Source of the DNA: Branchiostoma floridae
Taxonomy: Eukaryota > Chordata > Leptocardii > Amphioxiformes > Branchiostomatidae
Assembly: GCF_000003815.2 (NCBI RefSeq)
Contig: NC_049985.1
Coordinates: 2,173,645 to 2,237,644 of the forward strand
Length of the DNA: 64,000 bases
Reading direction: 5' to 3'
A model generated the notes under the pieces. It ran no database searches and was not told where the DNA came from. It saw only the letters and a program-made list of their open reading frames with translations. Below are positions 46,581-57,471 of this stretch, piece after piece (within the stretch, counting starts at the first letter, position 1; each line of letters starts with the position of its first letter). Position numbers and translations under genes: made by a program.

Positions 46581-49500
46581 CTGCAAGGGAAAATTGTATC
46601 ACTATTATAACAATTTTACAAAAATGCCCATGCTATTCCAGAGCAAGTTGCTTGGGGGCCCAAACCTACACAACTTCTTCCGGATATTAAAAGCTATCTG
46701 CCTTTGTTGTGTAAAATAAGAAGACAATAGCATGTCAAGGACAAACGATACAATCACCGGAAGTTCTGCTTCAAGGCCTAGGGTTAGGAGTTAGGATGTC
46801 CGGCTGAGTTGACCCCACACCCTAATCCCTAACCCTAGCCAAGTTGACCATGGTGTTTGGCCGTGTTGACTGGTTCAAGTTGCTAAAGGGCTACAAATGT
46901 ATATCACCAGATCCCGCACCAAATTAGGGAATAACGGTGCATATATATACATGTAACAACTTTACCTATAGAATTTCCTGTAGGGGATGCCCAGTGGATC
47001 TATGAAGGCCCTCTCCATCTGCATCAACTGGTCATTGTACATCCGGGCAACCAGTGGGCTGTGAAACACATACAATGAAGCTGTTAATGAATGAATGAAT
47101 GAATGATCTTTATGGAATGTTCCTACCCTCATGGGCTAAATGTAGTAGGTATTATTAAATGTTACAAGGAAGATTAAAGGTAAAATACTAGTACTTTTAG
47201 TGATACCAATGAACCTTTGGATAAACAATACTGATCATGATGATCATCACAATCAAATTCCGTGGGGACAATTGACAACATAAGATAACCAATGCAGACT
47301 GGAACACTTTGCCCATGACAGAGGTTATCTGTCAGACTTAGCCTGGGTATACATAGTACTTTGCTCCTATGTTCCTTCTGGATGAGTGGGTCCCAGAGTG
47401 CTCGTTCCAACAGGTGTTCCAACGCCAAGTGAACAGAGGAATGTTGGAATGTCTGTTCGAACAAGGAGCTTTTTGATGAAAGCTCCTTGGTTCGAACGAG
47501 CGCTTGAACTCATTCCTTCATTCACTCATGTGTAGGGACAAATCAGCGCCCTTGTCTAAAATATGGACAATTCCAGACGTTAGAGCTGTCAAGGTTCCCA
47601 AACAGAATAGCAGAGAAGCGACTGTATATGGTGTATAATAAACGTCGGAGCGAACTACTATCCGGATAGTACCCAGGCTATGGCAGTCTGCCATCAAAAC
47701 ATGACATCTACAAATTTATGTGCAAGACAGGAAACAATGAACAATAAACTGTCAGTGAGAGAGTGAATTAGTGAGTTTGATAAGAGAGAGTCACATTTCG
47801 TATTTGGCAGTGAACAGAAAACAAGTTTTTCTGTGTTTGACTCACTCTGTCTCGTTTCCCAAAGAGGACAGTTCCTCCTCGAACACCATCGCTGCCTGGG
47901 AGAAGTTAGCCACGGCTGACTCCAGCGCATCTGAAATGTTGCATGTTCATGCATGAAGATGTTTTTTGCACCAGGAATCAAAATGTAGTACTCTGGAAAC
48001 CAGAATTTAGTCAGGGCCGGCATGACACCTCCCCAGTGTACATGTATATCTAAAAAGGTCCTCGGGAAGACCTGCCTGGGCTGCCGGACAGATTCTATGC
48101 CGGTCCTGGCTAAAGTTTGGTTTCCAGGGTAAAAATGTGGGGGAAGTGGCCACAATACCAGGTGCTCCTGTGCCAACTTTGACAAGACGATGCAAGATAG
48201 TGATTCGTCATTGGAGCTGATGCAACTTGATTTGAAGAGGCGCTTATTCTGTGATATTCACTCAAAACACAACCATGGCAAAGAGGCCAGAAGAGGCCAA
48301 AGATAACGACGGGATTGCTAACACAGTCATAGGAGTGGCATCACTTATCAGTAAAAATAAGATCAGATGGTTATGACTGCTCACCTAACGAGATGGCCGA
48401 CCCTTCAAACTTGTCCCCGTACCCATTCTCCAGCCAGTTGTACATCTCCTGAACTGTGTCTGCGTACTCAGAGGGATCGATTGGCAGAATCCAGGACTCG
48501 GCGAGAGAGAGAGCCACGTTCCCCCACAGCTGGGACATGAGGCGGTGGAACTGGAAGTCAGGATCGATGAAGCTCTTCTGGAGGTGAAACGTCTCGTAGG
48601 CCGTGTGGTAGAGGGGGAAGTTCGGGTAGGTATACTGCAGGAGTTAACAAGTTTGTTCATTTGTTCAGTTCAGACCCTTGTAGCTAGTTAAGTGTCGACA
48701 TACAGGGCACAGTAGCATATAGGGCACAGATCATTTTATGCTGTTTTTGACAATGATTTTGATTTTGGCACCAGATGCTGGAATGTGAAGCTATTACTAG
48801 TTGAGCTACAGGGACACCTATAGATTTTCTTAATTATGCTCTATATCACTGGCTCTACTTGAATGAGGTATCTTGATACTTTTGCATTATTGTAGATGTA
48901 AATACTTAAAGTTTTTCATATATGAATATTAATGATATTAGTCAATTTCAAACTAAATGTCTTAGCTTTTTACTGACAATGGTCATCTTTTGTTTGCTAG
49001 GCAAACTCAAATAATGTTAAGACTGGAAGTACAACAATATACATCATCATACAAAAGAACATTTTGAATGATAAGCTGACTTTGCAGCAGGTTTGCATCA
49101 TTGTATAGATACATGTAAACACACTTCCAAAAGGAAGAGAAGAAAAAACATTTGAATACTGCTTTGCTCACCGTGTACCGATGGACCAGTGCTAGATCCA
49201 GGATAGGGACCCCGATCCGTCTCACAAACGGCACATAATCACTGGCTGAGGCAGGGAGGTCAATTCTGATGGAGTAAAAGATTTTACATCAATCAATCAT
49301 TGACAAATAACTTTATTAGTGTAGCATGTGTTCATCTAACATCATGACATATTTAAAGTGGTCGCTTAAAAACATTACAGACAAGAATTCGATAATGGAT
49401 TGTATCAAAAACAGATACACATATAGATAGCTAAATTACCAAGTCTTTTTTTGTTAAGATGGTACTAGTGTACAGTAGATACTATTCTCTTTACAATGCA

Positions 49501-52500
49501 GGTACTCAATACAAAAGTTCCTCATTGACAAGCAAATGGAGAGATGTTGCAAATGACCAGATGCTTCAGACATTCAGCATTCAACCTAAGAAAGATGGCA
49601 GATTCTGTATGAAACAAAAAAGTGAAAGTGATATCTATCCAGTTTAGCTCAGCAGCAATTCTTCCACTGGTTGTGACAGAGAAGACAGATGCAAAAAAAA
49701 TAGCATTTAACAGTTTTTACAGGTTCATTGTACCAGAGAGATTCCTCTTGCTCTTTCCAACAAGCAAAATGAACAGTGAAACACATCTTAACATCCCATC
49801 GTAATGACTGCAGTCCTTTCCAGTAGCATGCATTTTGGGTGTTTTGGTGTTGGGTTTGGACTTACTCCGGAGGTGAATCAGGAGCACTGGTTTGGGGGCT
49901 GCGTTTGCTCCACACTTGATACAGAGTGTCTCCATCTCGGGTAGATACTGGCCATGGGACCTTAGATTTTACAAGTAAATAAAAAAGGTTACATGAATAC
50001 ATTTGTACTAGAATATCATAATACTAATGTAAGCCATTTTTTAATTAATCAATCAGGACACATCCATTTTATTTGTTGGTTGATGGATTTAAAAAAACTA
50101 TAAAAAATAATTTTAACTGGAAAACCATAATGAAAATCAAAGCCTGAGGACCAGGTTTGTGCCTTGGTGCACTCAGTTTTATCGGGTGAATACAGTCATA
50201 TTCTAGTTTCCTCCCTGCCCTCTAGCTATATTTTTATTTTTCAAAAATCTGTGAACCAACAAATTAAATTGTTGTGGCTTCAAGGGCAACTGCAGGTACA
50301 AATGTATTGACTATTTGTTTTCCTCAAATATCTATCACACTTGCATGAAAAGAGAGAGACAGTTTAGTCACCATCTTGGCAGCTTCCTTCAGTACAGGCT
50401 TGAGGGAGGGAGTGGCTCGAGCGCGGAGAGTGTAGTCATCTGTAGGCAACAATTTCATTAAAAATCATAAAGCAATTTTAAACATGACAGGGTCCTGAAC
50501 ATAAATATGACGTGTATGCAAGTGATTTTACCGTGTATCATGTACACAACAAGTGTACCATGGCTGGGCATGCTCACAAGTTGCATTTGAACCTGCCACA
50601 CTTAAAAAGTGTAGGGGGTCCTTCCTTGTGTGAGTATATCAAACCCCTTATTTGTATAACTCCTACGTATATGTAACCCCTTCTTTGCCTATTGAGTCAA
50701 TGATCTTGCCTAAGCTTGAAATTTCTGACTAAGGTAGAAGAGATACAGTAACTGCTTCTGTAACAGTAAGCATTAATTCAGTGCCCAGAAGTGGTCTGTG
50801 TGTCCTTGCACTGAGCAAACTCACTAAAAATGATCTAGTCAGACTTCTCTCACCTCTCACTGCATTGTCCACATTGATGTAAGCCACAGCGCGATCAGAC
50901 ATGATTTTGCCAAACTCCTGGCGGTAAACAGCAAAAGATTAGCATATTAATATTTATTGTTTACTGGACACTTGAGTCTGCTCTGTAGAAGATCATTAAG
51001 GAACAGTTATACATGTATTTTTTTTCTTATATATATAATGTTATATATATTAGACATTAACACTTGTGTGATCTGCGGTGTCTTAGCAAAGACCAGATTT
51101 TCATTTCATTTTTCAAGTTTTCAAAATTTAGATTGCCAATAGGATCTCTCCTTGGTGCTGAATCTTTCCCTTAACCACATTCCTTCATTGAAAGAAATGC
51201 AGTTAACTGTAAATTTTAAAACTTGCTGAAATGGACATACAAAGGAGTTAATGGGAGTTCCCTTGATTTTTAAGATTTAGATTGGAAATAGGCTCTCTCC
51301 TTGGTGCTGAATCTTTCCCTTAACATTCCTCCATTAAAAAAAACTGCAGTTATTGTAAATTTCAAAACTTGCTGAAAATGATATACTAAGGAATAAATAG
51401 GAGATCCCTTTATTTTTCATGATTTTACTTGGCAATGGGATCTCTCCTTGGTGCTGAATCTTTCCCTTAACCACATTCCTTCATTGAAGAAATGCAGTAA
51501 CTGTAAATTTTAAAACTTGCTGAAATGGACATACAAAGGAGTTAATGGGAGTTCCCTTTATTTTTAAGATTTAGATTGGAAATAGGCTCTCTCCTTGGTG
51601 CTGAATCTTTCCCTTAACCACATTCCTTCATTGAAAAAAATGCAGTAAACTGTAAATTTTAAAACTTGCTGAAATGACATACAAAGGAGTAAATAGAAGT
51701 TCTCTTTATTTTTCATGATTTGAATTGGCAATGGGATCTCTTCTTGGTGCTGAAACTTTCCCTTTACAACATTCATCCATTGAAAAACTATAGTTACTGT
51801 AAATTTTAAAACTTGCTATAAATTTTAAAACATATAGAGGAGTAAATGGGAGTTTCCTTTATTTTAAATGATTTAGATTGGTAATGGGTTCTCTCCTTGG
51901 TGCTGAACCTTCCCCTTCACAACATTCTTCCATGGAATAAAATTGTAGTTACCATAACTTTTAAAATTTGCTGAAAATAACATATAAAACAGTAAATAGA
52001 AGTTCCCTTCATTTCTAATGATTTAAATTGATAATGGGATCTCTCCTTGGTGCTGAACTTTCCACTACACAACAGTACTCCATTGAAAGAAATTGCAGTT
52101 TCTATAACTTGCTGAAAACCACATACAAAAGGCCATGGGCAGAAGTCCAGGTTGTTATAAATTGATAAAAATGACCCAAGCGACATTTTTCATAATTCAT
52201 AAGCTTTATTCGAACCAACAGGCTGTGTGAATTAAGTTTCCGAACAGAAAAAAATGCGGCTTCAGCATTCTTTCTGAAGATGTAGCATATAAGTATGCAT
52301 TGATGACTCAGGGTTGTTGTCCACTCCCATTTTTTTCTTTGTATGTCATTTTCAGCAATTCTTAAAAATTATATTAACTACATTTTTTTTCAATGGAGGA
52401 ATGTTGTGAACGAGAAGGTTCAGCACCAAGGAGAGATCCCATTGCCATTAAAATGATGAAAAATGAAGAGAAAATCTGGCCTTTGCTAAAACACTCTGAA

Positions 52501-55500
52501 TCTTCATCTCACTTCAATCCACTCGTAGGATCCATGCATCCCATGCTCCTCTGCATCCCAGCTGACGAACATCAAGGTGCGTCGGGGGCGCCACCCTGCA
52601 GGAAAATGGGGGAATTGCAGTCTCTTAAGGCATTTCTTTCATAAACAAAAAAGCATACAGTATGTCTGCTGACTTCTGTGCCCATTAACTTCCTTGTTGT
52701 TCATCTTGTTTGTCATCTTCATTGCTTGCTTTCTATTCACCTGCCAAACATAGTAAGAGTTTTTCAAGACCATAGTTTGGTAATCATGGCATTTTAGTAA
52801 CAGTGAAAATGTCAATTAAGGTAAGACATCCAGGTAATAAGATATGCCAAATAGCAATTACTCAAGCAACTGGATATGTTCCAGTATCTTGATGTAGTAT
52901 GTAAATCGTGTCCAGTTGCTGGTCCAGGAGTAATTGCTTAAAGGTGAAAGTGCTTTTAATCTGCATGTGAGTGAAAGTAGCTCTTTTCCTACATTGTTGA
53001 ACGTTAGACATCAAGGTAACTACATTTCAATTCATAGTTTAATAGGTTATAAAAACATGCTCTCCAACAAGATCTATTCAGTGTCACTGACAAAAGATAA
53101 TGGATGTTATCTGAAATTTCTGACCTTTTCCAAAATCATATCCAGTTGCTTGAGTAATGCTAGTTCACCTTTATCCGCGGGGTAACCTATATCCGTTGTT
53201 TTTCAAAACAGGGTATTTAGGCACATCAAGCCGATGGGTGGTAGTTTTAAACTGCAACATACTGAAAATATTGCAATTTAGAAGCAACGTCTGTCGACAT
53301 GATATCCTCAAAGACCCAGTTTTTAAAAGTAACGGATATAGGTTACCCAACAGATAAAGGTGAACTAGAATTAACTGTTATTTGGCGTACCTCTTCTCAT
53401 CATTTCTCCCAGTGCCCGAGTGATCTCGAGCAGACAGGCGGTGCCGCTGTTGGGGTCCACCGCGCCCAGGTTCCAGGCGTCCCGGTGGTTACCAAGCACC
53501 ACATACCGGTCTGGAGAAGCGAGAGAAACATATTTTTATGAAAAGTTACAGGCAGCTTTGTCCCTGGTAATGCTAGGGTTACATTTCCTGACCTGTGCCT
53601 GGCTGGGCAGCTTTCAGGAGCAAAGAGTGTGATGTGAAGGGCAAAAGAACACTATCAATAATAAGAAAACATAAAAAGATTACTCATGAACATAATTTGT
53701 GTATATCCCTTAATTGATAAACACTTTTGTTTTTCGTTTCCGGCTGGGCCCCAGATTGGAAATGTGACCGTACTTGAAGTTTTTATGTTACATCTTGATG
53801 TAAGATTTGTGAGTGAATTTGACTTCTAATTGTTAAAGCATCCCATACTCGTGTCCATCCTTGCTCCGATATCTACATGTATAACTTAAGAATCCACACA
53901 AGTTTTTGTGTGACATAATTATCAGACTCCCACCTGGCTCCTCCCTGCCCCTGATGATCCCAACAACGTTGTGGATGGTCCTCGTCTCTGTTCCAACATT
54001 CACATCCAAACGGACCTGACTGTAGAATTGGAGAAAGCTCAGATTGAAGTTTGTGCGTACACTGACTAAGAAAATGTATTTCATTTTCCACTGCATTCAT
54101 TGAGCTATATTGAGTACGTAAGGACAGGGAGCTGTGTATAGCGGCCTCTTTCTATCTCTAATAGATATGTAATTATCTTATTCTTATCTTACATATGACG
54201 GATCTTTCATTAAACTCATTATGGTACAGATGATATACATAAACAGAAAAGCTTCCCTCACCTTGCAGGATGTTGCATGTCTGGTCCAAAGCGGTAATCA
54301 ATGTCCAATAGGCCCCTCCAGGAGGAGGGGACAATGGACCCTCCCATATGCCTGAAAATAAAGAAATTTAAAAAAAATATGGCTCTTGGTGGCAAATGTG
54401 CTGTTGGCGCACCAAATCCATGTGGCACACGGACAGATTAGGCGTCACTCCACTGTCGTGGTGGGTATATTGTGGTAAGTGCCTTTCCCAAGGGCACAAG
54501 GTCATGGCAAGTCAAGTACCCAGAACCTATTGATTCTGGGCAGTTTATCACTTTTTTAAGTAAACAAACAAACAAACAAACAAACAAACATTACCTGAGT
54601 TTAAAGGCAGTTTATCACTTTTTTGAAGTATTAAAACAAACAAAAAAACACTGACAGACAGACAGACAAACATTACCTGAGAAGCTCCAAGGCATCTGTG
54701 TAGCCAATAACGTGAGCAGGAATGGTGGGCAGCTGGTCGCTCTCGCTCTGGTCTATTCTGTAGGCATAGTCTGCAAAACAAAATAATGTACAGATTTTAA
54801 GTCCAACAGTTAACCTTATATTTATCATACAATGGAATGCAATGTGTTGAGACAATTTTTTTACCAATCTTATTATGCAGATAATGCTAGGTGTTTGTTG
54901 TCAGTGACTACTATAGTATGCAGATTTTAAAAGTAAATACACCTTCATGTACTAGTCCATGCACACAGCGTCAGTTGCGTTAGAGATGTAATTGTTACGT
55001 TAACGTTAATGTTCAGCTTTAATTTTTTCAAACTTGAACAGTTAATTGTACAATATTGTAGGGGAAGGTCTTGCATCCCCTCTCTATAAAAATATAACCT
55101 AAGTACTAACGCTACAAAATATAGTTCACCTTTATCTGCGGGGTAACCTATATCCGTTGTTTTTCAGAACAGTGCATTTAGGCACATCAAGTCGACGGGT
55201 GGTAGTTTTAAGCTGCAATGTACTGAAAATATTGCAATTTTAAACCAACGTCCGTCGACGTGATACACCCCAATACCACGTTTTCAAAAGCAACGGATAT
55301 AGGTTACACAACAGATAAAGGTGAACTAGTGTTACTGTGGTTGCACACACACAGACACACAAACACACACACACTCACATATCATGTACGTACCAGTAGC
55401 AGGGTATCCTGGCGTCAGTGGTTCCCCCTCCCCTGTACCATACAGGAAATGTCCCCTCTGAACTGCCGAGCCCGGTGCGTACCAACCGTCCGGATACATG

Positions 55501-57142
55501 CGTGTGCGCCCACTCCCGGTCCCAACCACCTCTTTTGGATCCGAGTACAAAATCAGGCCAATAGCGCCGCGGTCCTGGGCTCGGCGCAACTGGATGATAA
55601 AAGTTCATTGTTTGTTGTTGTTCATTCAAGTCAATATAAGACCACACCAATCTAATCAGTTCTCAAATCACCTGCTCCTATTTTTTCCAAAATTAAAAAA
55701 AATTTCACAGGTCCTCCCATTTAGGAGACTTTCACCATTATATTACTATGGGACAAGGTGAGGTGAGGTGTGACTACTGTGAAAACATTCAACAGCTTTT
55801 CAGTATCAAAATTGACCTAGATGCATTTATCAATGCCTTACAGTGCATACATGTAAGTCATTACAGTTATCATTATCATTAAAATGTTTCATTCACGACA
55901 ATGACAAAAGCAAAAAATGTACTGTGACAAGCTGCTAGCATGCCCAAAATCTAATTGTTTCAAGGCCATACCCATATACTAAATATTGATACAATCCATC
56001 CAGGCCTTCTAGAGTTATGCTGTCCGTTCACAAACATAACGTTAACGTTACATACATTAGTCACTGTTTGACAACATGACAACTTGTGGTCGTTTCTCTC
56101 ACCTTCCTGCCCCGAGAAGTCCTTCCGTAGCGGCCGATGGTGATCTTGCCCCGGACAGACACCCCACGACTTTCCAACGTGTCGAAATCGCTCGACCGTC
56201 CATAGTTGATGTACACCAGACTTCCCTAAAATCATATTTGACAATACGCCAAAACGTATACGTAGCTACTCAAGCAACTGGATATGGTTTTGGAAACAGT
56301 CTGACGTTTCAACTGCAATCTAGCAGTTATGCTTTTTGGCATATCTTATTACCTGGATGTCTAACCTAACGTTACATCGATGCATATTTGACAATGTGTC
56401 AGGAAAGATTGGACAAGAGTTTGGTCAACTGAGTCAGAGTGTGTTAGAACTGAGTCAGACATGCTATCTTCTCAGGGTATTCAAACTTACTTTTTCTTTC
56501 TCTTACTACAGTGACTTATCAGGAGATAAGGATTTGATGCTGTACAGGATCAATTTACGTGACTGTGTATTCTTAAATACATGTAGTCTGTGTTTTTTTG
56601 TTATGTGTGTATTTGCGTGTCTATGTGAATGAATGTTAGGTGTGCATGTCATATGTTGGTGGTAGTGTATGTTTTGTTTGTGTGTGTGTGTGTGTGTGAT
56701 GTGTGTGTGCGTGTCTGTGTGTGTGTGTTTGTGTGTGTGAGTGCGTGTGTGTGTGTTTATCTGAGTTTACAGGACTATATTTAGTCTTGTATTTACATGT
56801 GTGTGTCTGTGCTACTGTATATGAGTGTGATCACATTAGCGCATGTCAGTTTCCGTTACCTCCACCACCCTCAGTGTGTCTCTGTGTGTGTGTGTGTATG
56901 TGTGTGTGTGTGTGAGTGTGTGTATGTGATGACTGTGTGTGTGCATGTGTGTGATATTGTATGACTGTGTGCATGTGTGTGTGTGTGTGTGTGTGTTTGT
57001 GTGATTGTGTGTTTCTGTTACCTCCACAACCCCAGACGGCGAATAAGCCGCGAAAGGCGGCACCATGCTGGAGATGTCGGCAGGAGGGTCCACATCAAGC
57101 GGTGGTTCCCCGGGCGACGATCGGAACATTTCGTTCCCAGAA
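46379..57142 (-). CDS. M28B zinc peptidase, NAALADase-like (NAALADL1/GCPII family), 16 exons, 5' end missing
   Basis: Exons in transcript order: 57142-57022, 56225-56103, 55589-55394, 54770-54677, 54351-54262, 54019-53934, 53510-53391, 52595-52513, 50917-50854, 50439-50372, 49960-49866, 49265-49172, 48634-48385, 47930-47846, 47058-46966, 46580-46379. All junctions are GT-AG with matching phases, giving about 620 residues against about 750 for human GCPII. Order: PA-like apical region, peptidase domain, helical dimerisation domain. Metal ligands kept: His in GNHRDAW, Asp in GAVDP, Glu in WDAEE, Asp in YINVDN, His in YHTAYE; the catalytic base is the first E of DAEE. The family acts outside the cell as type II membrane dimers. 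The first ~115 residues (anchor) were not found upstream. The [18 protein letters not shown] block resembles NAALADL1 or plant AMP1 more than GCPII. Confidence 0.9.
46966..47058 (-). CDS. M28B peptidase exon (ERAFIDPLG block)
   Basis: Encodes [20 protein letters not shown] then [11 protein letters not shown], near-identical in pattern to [18 protein letters not shown]. Donor GTAAAG. Confidence 0.9.
47846..47930 (-). CDS. M28B peptidase exon (dimerisation domain)
   Basis: Encodes [20 protein letters not shown] then LSSLGNETD across the junction, matching the start of the C-terminal helical domain. Acceptor tttcag, donor GTGAGT. Confidence 0.85.
48385..48634 (-). CDS. M28B peptidase exon with last zinc His
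   Basis: Encodes [20 protein letters not shown] and [19 protein letters not shown] then [17 protein letters not shown]. His of YHTAYE is the final zinc ligand (YHSVYE in GCPII). The longest coding exon of the gene. Confidence 0.92.
49172..49265 (-). CDS. M28B peptidase exon (SASDYVPF block)
   Basis: Encodes [20 protein letters not shown] and [12 protein letters not shown]. Here GCPII has the S1 residues Asn519 and Arg534/Arg536; these are replaced by a Ser-Asp-Tyr and a hydrophobic PILDL run, the pattern of non-GCPII relatives. Confidence 0.85.
49605..49845 (-). mobile_element. Second SINE family, body copy in peptidase intron
   Basis: Shares gatatctatccagtttagct, gacagagaagacagatg and ctttccagtagcatgcatt with 11385-11600; no clear tRNA head. 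Ends about 20 bp from a peptidase exon donor. Confidence 0.5.
49866..49960 (-). CDS. M28B peptidase exon ([10 protein letters not shown] block)
   Basis: Encodes [20 protein letters not shown] then [12 protein letters not shown], aligned with SLYESWTKKSP of GCPII. Acceptor is ctaag, weaker than CAG. Donor GTAAGT. Confidence 0.8.
50062..50275. mobile_element. MITE with aatttgttggtt-type ends
   Basis: tttatttgttggttgatgg to gaaccaacaaattaaatt. The internal block gcctgaggaccaggtttgtg also occurs at 46133. Confidence 0.55.
50372..50439 (-). CDS. M28B peptidase exon (DYTLRA block)
   Basis: Encodes [20 protein letters not shown] followed by AKM, matching NYTLRVDCTPLM of GCPII. Acceptor ctacag, donor GTGACT. 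Confidence 0.82.
50854..50917 (-). CDS. M28B peptidase exon with zinc Asp
   Basis: Encodes [20 protein letters not shown]. The Asp of INVD is the third-position zinc ligand (INAD in GCPII). The donor GTGAGAG directly repeats the exon end GTGAGAG; the phase fixes the boundary at 50854. Confidence 0.88.
51131..52165. repeat. Seven-unit tandem array in a peptidase intron (~149 bp)
   Basis: Units start near 51131, 51280, 51427, 51572, 51722, 51876 and 52026 with a gattggnaatnggntctctcc motif, then cttggtgctgaat, a cttgctgaaa block and a ttccctttatttt block. Confidence 0.85.
52318..52485. repeat. Inverted copy of the 149-bp array unit
   Basis: cagcaccaaggagagatccc and attgccattaaaatgatg are the complement of the array unit, and tgtatgtcattttcagcaa matches its other end. 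It lies 28 bases from the catalytic-Glu exon. Confidence 0.8.
52513..52595 (-). CDS. M28B peptidase exon with catalytic Glu pair
   Basis: Encodes [20 protein letters not shown] and [12 protein letters not shown] holds the general base Glu and the zinc-binding Glu. Donor GTGAGA, phase 0 out. Confidence 0.92.
52846..53159. mobile_element. MITE family M4, copy 2 (peptidase intron)
   Basis: aattactcaagcaactggat at the left and tatccagttgcttgagtaat at the right. Directly abuts M1 copy 3. Confidence 0.65.
53158..53373. mobile_element. MITE family M1, copy 3 (peptidase intron)
   Basis: ctagttcacctttatccgc to gataaaggtgaactag. Starts about 18 bases past a peptidase exon donor on the minus strand. 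Confidence 0.8.
53391..53510 (-). CDS. M28B peptidase exon with first two zinc ligands
   Basis: Encodes [20 protein letters not shown] with the zinc His (HRD) and the bridging Asp (VDP). Donor GTACGC; a MITE begins about 18 bases beyond the donor. Confidence 0.92.
53934..54019 (-). CDS. M28B peptidase exon (NVVGIIRG block)
   Basis: Encodes [20 protein letters not shown] and GIIRGREEP, the strand leading into the zinc site. Acceptor ctacag, donor GTGGGA. Confidence 0.85.
54262..54351 (-). CDS. M28B peptidase exon (SSWRG block)
   Basis: Encodes [20 protein letters not shown] and [13 protein letters not shown] and the GP pair are family hallmarks. Acceptor tttcag, donor GTGAGG. Confidence 0.85.
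54565..54666. repeat. (aaac)n microsatellite and small duplication
   Basis: aaacaaacaaacaaac run at 54566-54590; cagtttatcacttttttaag and acattacctgag recur beside it, the second ending at a peptidase exon donor. Confidence 0.7.
54677..54770 (-). CDS. M28B peptidase exon (IPAHVIGY block)
   Basis: Encodes [20 protein letters not shown] then [12 protein letters not shown], matching YAYR ... PSIPVHPIGYYDAQ of the family. Acceptor ttgcag, donor GTAATG. Confidence 0.88.
55121..55334. mobile_element. MITE family M1, copy 4 (peptidase intron)
   Basis: tagttcacctttatctgcgg to aacagataaaggtgaacta; internal sequence close to copy 3, suggesting the two are recent relatives. Confidence 0.8.
55394..55589 (-). 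CDS. M28B peptidase exon (PA-like apical domain)
   Basis: Encodes [31 protein letters not shown] and PLTPGYPAT, diagnostic of the apical domain. The GCPII substrate-binding Asn257 (DGWN) is Tyr here (DGWY). Donor GTACGT. Confidence 0.9.
56103..56225 (-). CDS. M28B peptidase exon (LVYINYGR block)
   Basis: Encodes [18 protein letters not shown] and [15 protein letters not shown], the entry to the PA-like apical domain. The Arg of NYGR corresponds to Arg210 of human GCPII. 41 codons, phase 0 on both sides. Confidence 0.88.
56258..56366. mobile_element. MITE family M4, partial copy
   Basis: Left end only: ctactcaagcaactggatat and tctgacgtttcaactgcaat, then taacctaacg. Confidence 0.5.
56676..57015. 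repeat. Interrupted (gt)n microsatellite
   Basis: Long gtgtgtgt runs up to the donor of the first visible peptidase exon. Cys/Val or His/Thr-rich ORFs here are artefacts. Confidence 0.9.
57022..57142 (-). CDS. M28B peptidase, first visible exon
   Basis: Encodes [15 protein letters not shown] ... [14 protein letters not shown], matching the protease-domain start of GCPII (GNEIF ... VPPFSAFSPQG). Acceptor ctgcag, donor GTAACA. It needs an upstream exon ending one base into a codon, so it is not the start exon. Confidence 0.85.
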
Positions 57143-57269
57143 CTGCAGACAAGACGCCATGATAGCAAAGACTTTGAAATTAAAGCCTTACTTTGAAACA
57201 GGATGATAAAGAATGTTATCACTGCATGTGTAACAGTGGGGTTTTAGCGTTGCCAAACTGACCACGCCA

Positions 57270-57356
57270 ATAGCTCTTGAGCTTTTGGTGTTGTGGTTTG
57301 GACGTTGGATTTGTAATCTGCCGCCCCGGGTTTGATCCCGGGTGTCGGCATGTTTG
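57270..57356 (+). mobile_element. tRNA-like SINE head
   Basis: ttgtggtttggacgttggat and a B box in ccgggtttgatcccgggtgt; the flanking ccgg/ccgg pairing resembles a T arm. Not a functional tRNA: no closing acceptor stem is visible. Confidence 0.4.
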
Positions 57357-57432
57357 TTTCTTTAGCACAAAGAAATAAGGTTTTTAACACAGATTTATGT
57401 ACAAGACACAATTCAGCTATTTTTTACCAATA

Positions 57433-57438
57433 CGACAT

Positions 57439-57469
<31 letters not shown>

Positions 57470-57471
57470 CT
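57433..57471. repeat. (attg)n microsatellite
   Basis: gattgattgattgattgatt run. Confidence 0.9.

Noticed and set aside
51131-52165. CRISPR-like regular repeats
   Set aside because: Whole ~149-bp units are repeated without unique spacers, in a eukaryotic intron: an ordinary tandem array.
56703-57222. Cys/Val-rich and His/Thr-rich ORFs
   Set aside because: Products of the GT/CA microsatellite; only 57022-57142 in a minus frame is a genuine exon.
57281-57356. Possible tRNA gene
   Set aside because: Good T-arm-like segment, but D arm and acceptor stem do not pair; SINE head is likelier.
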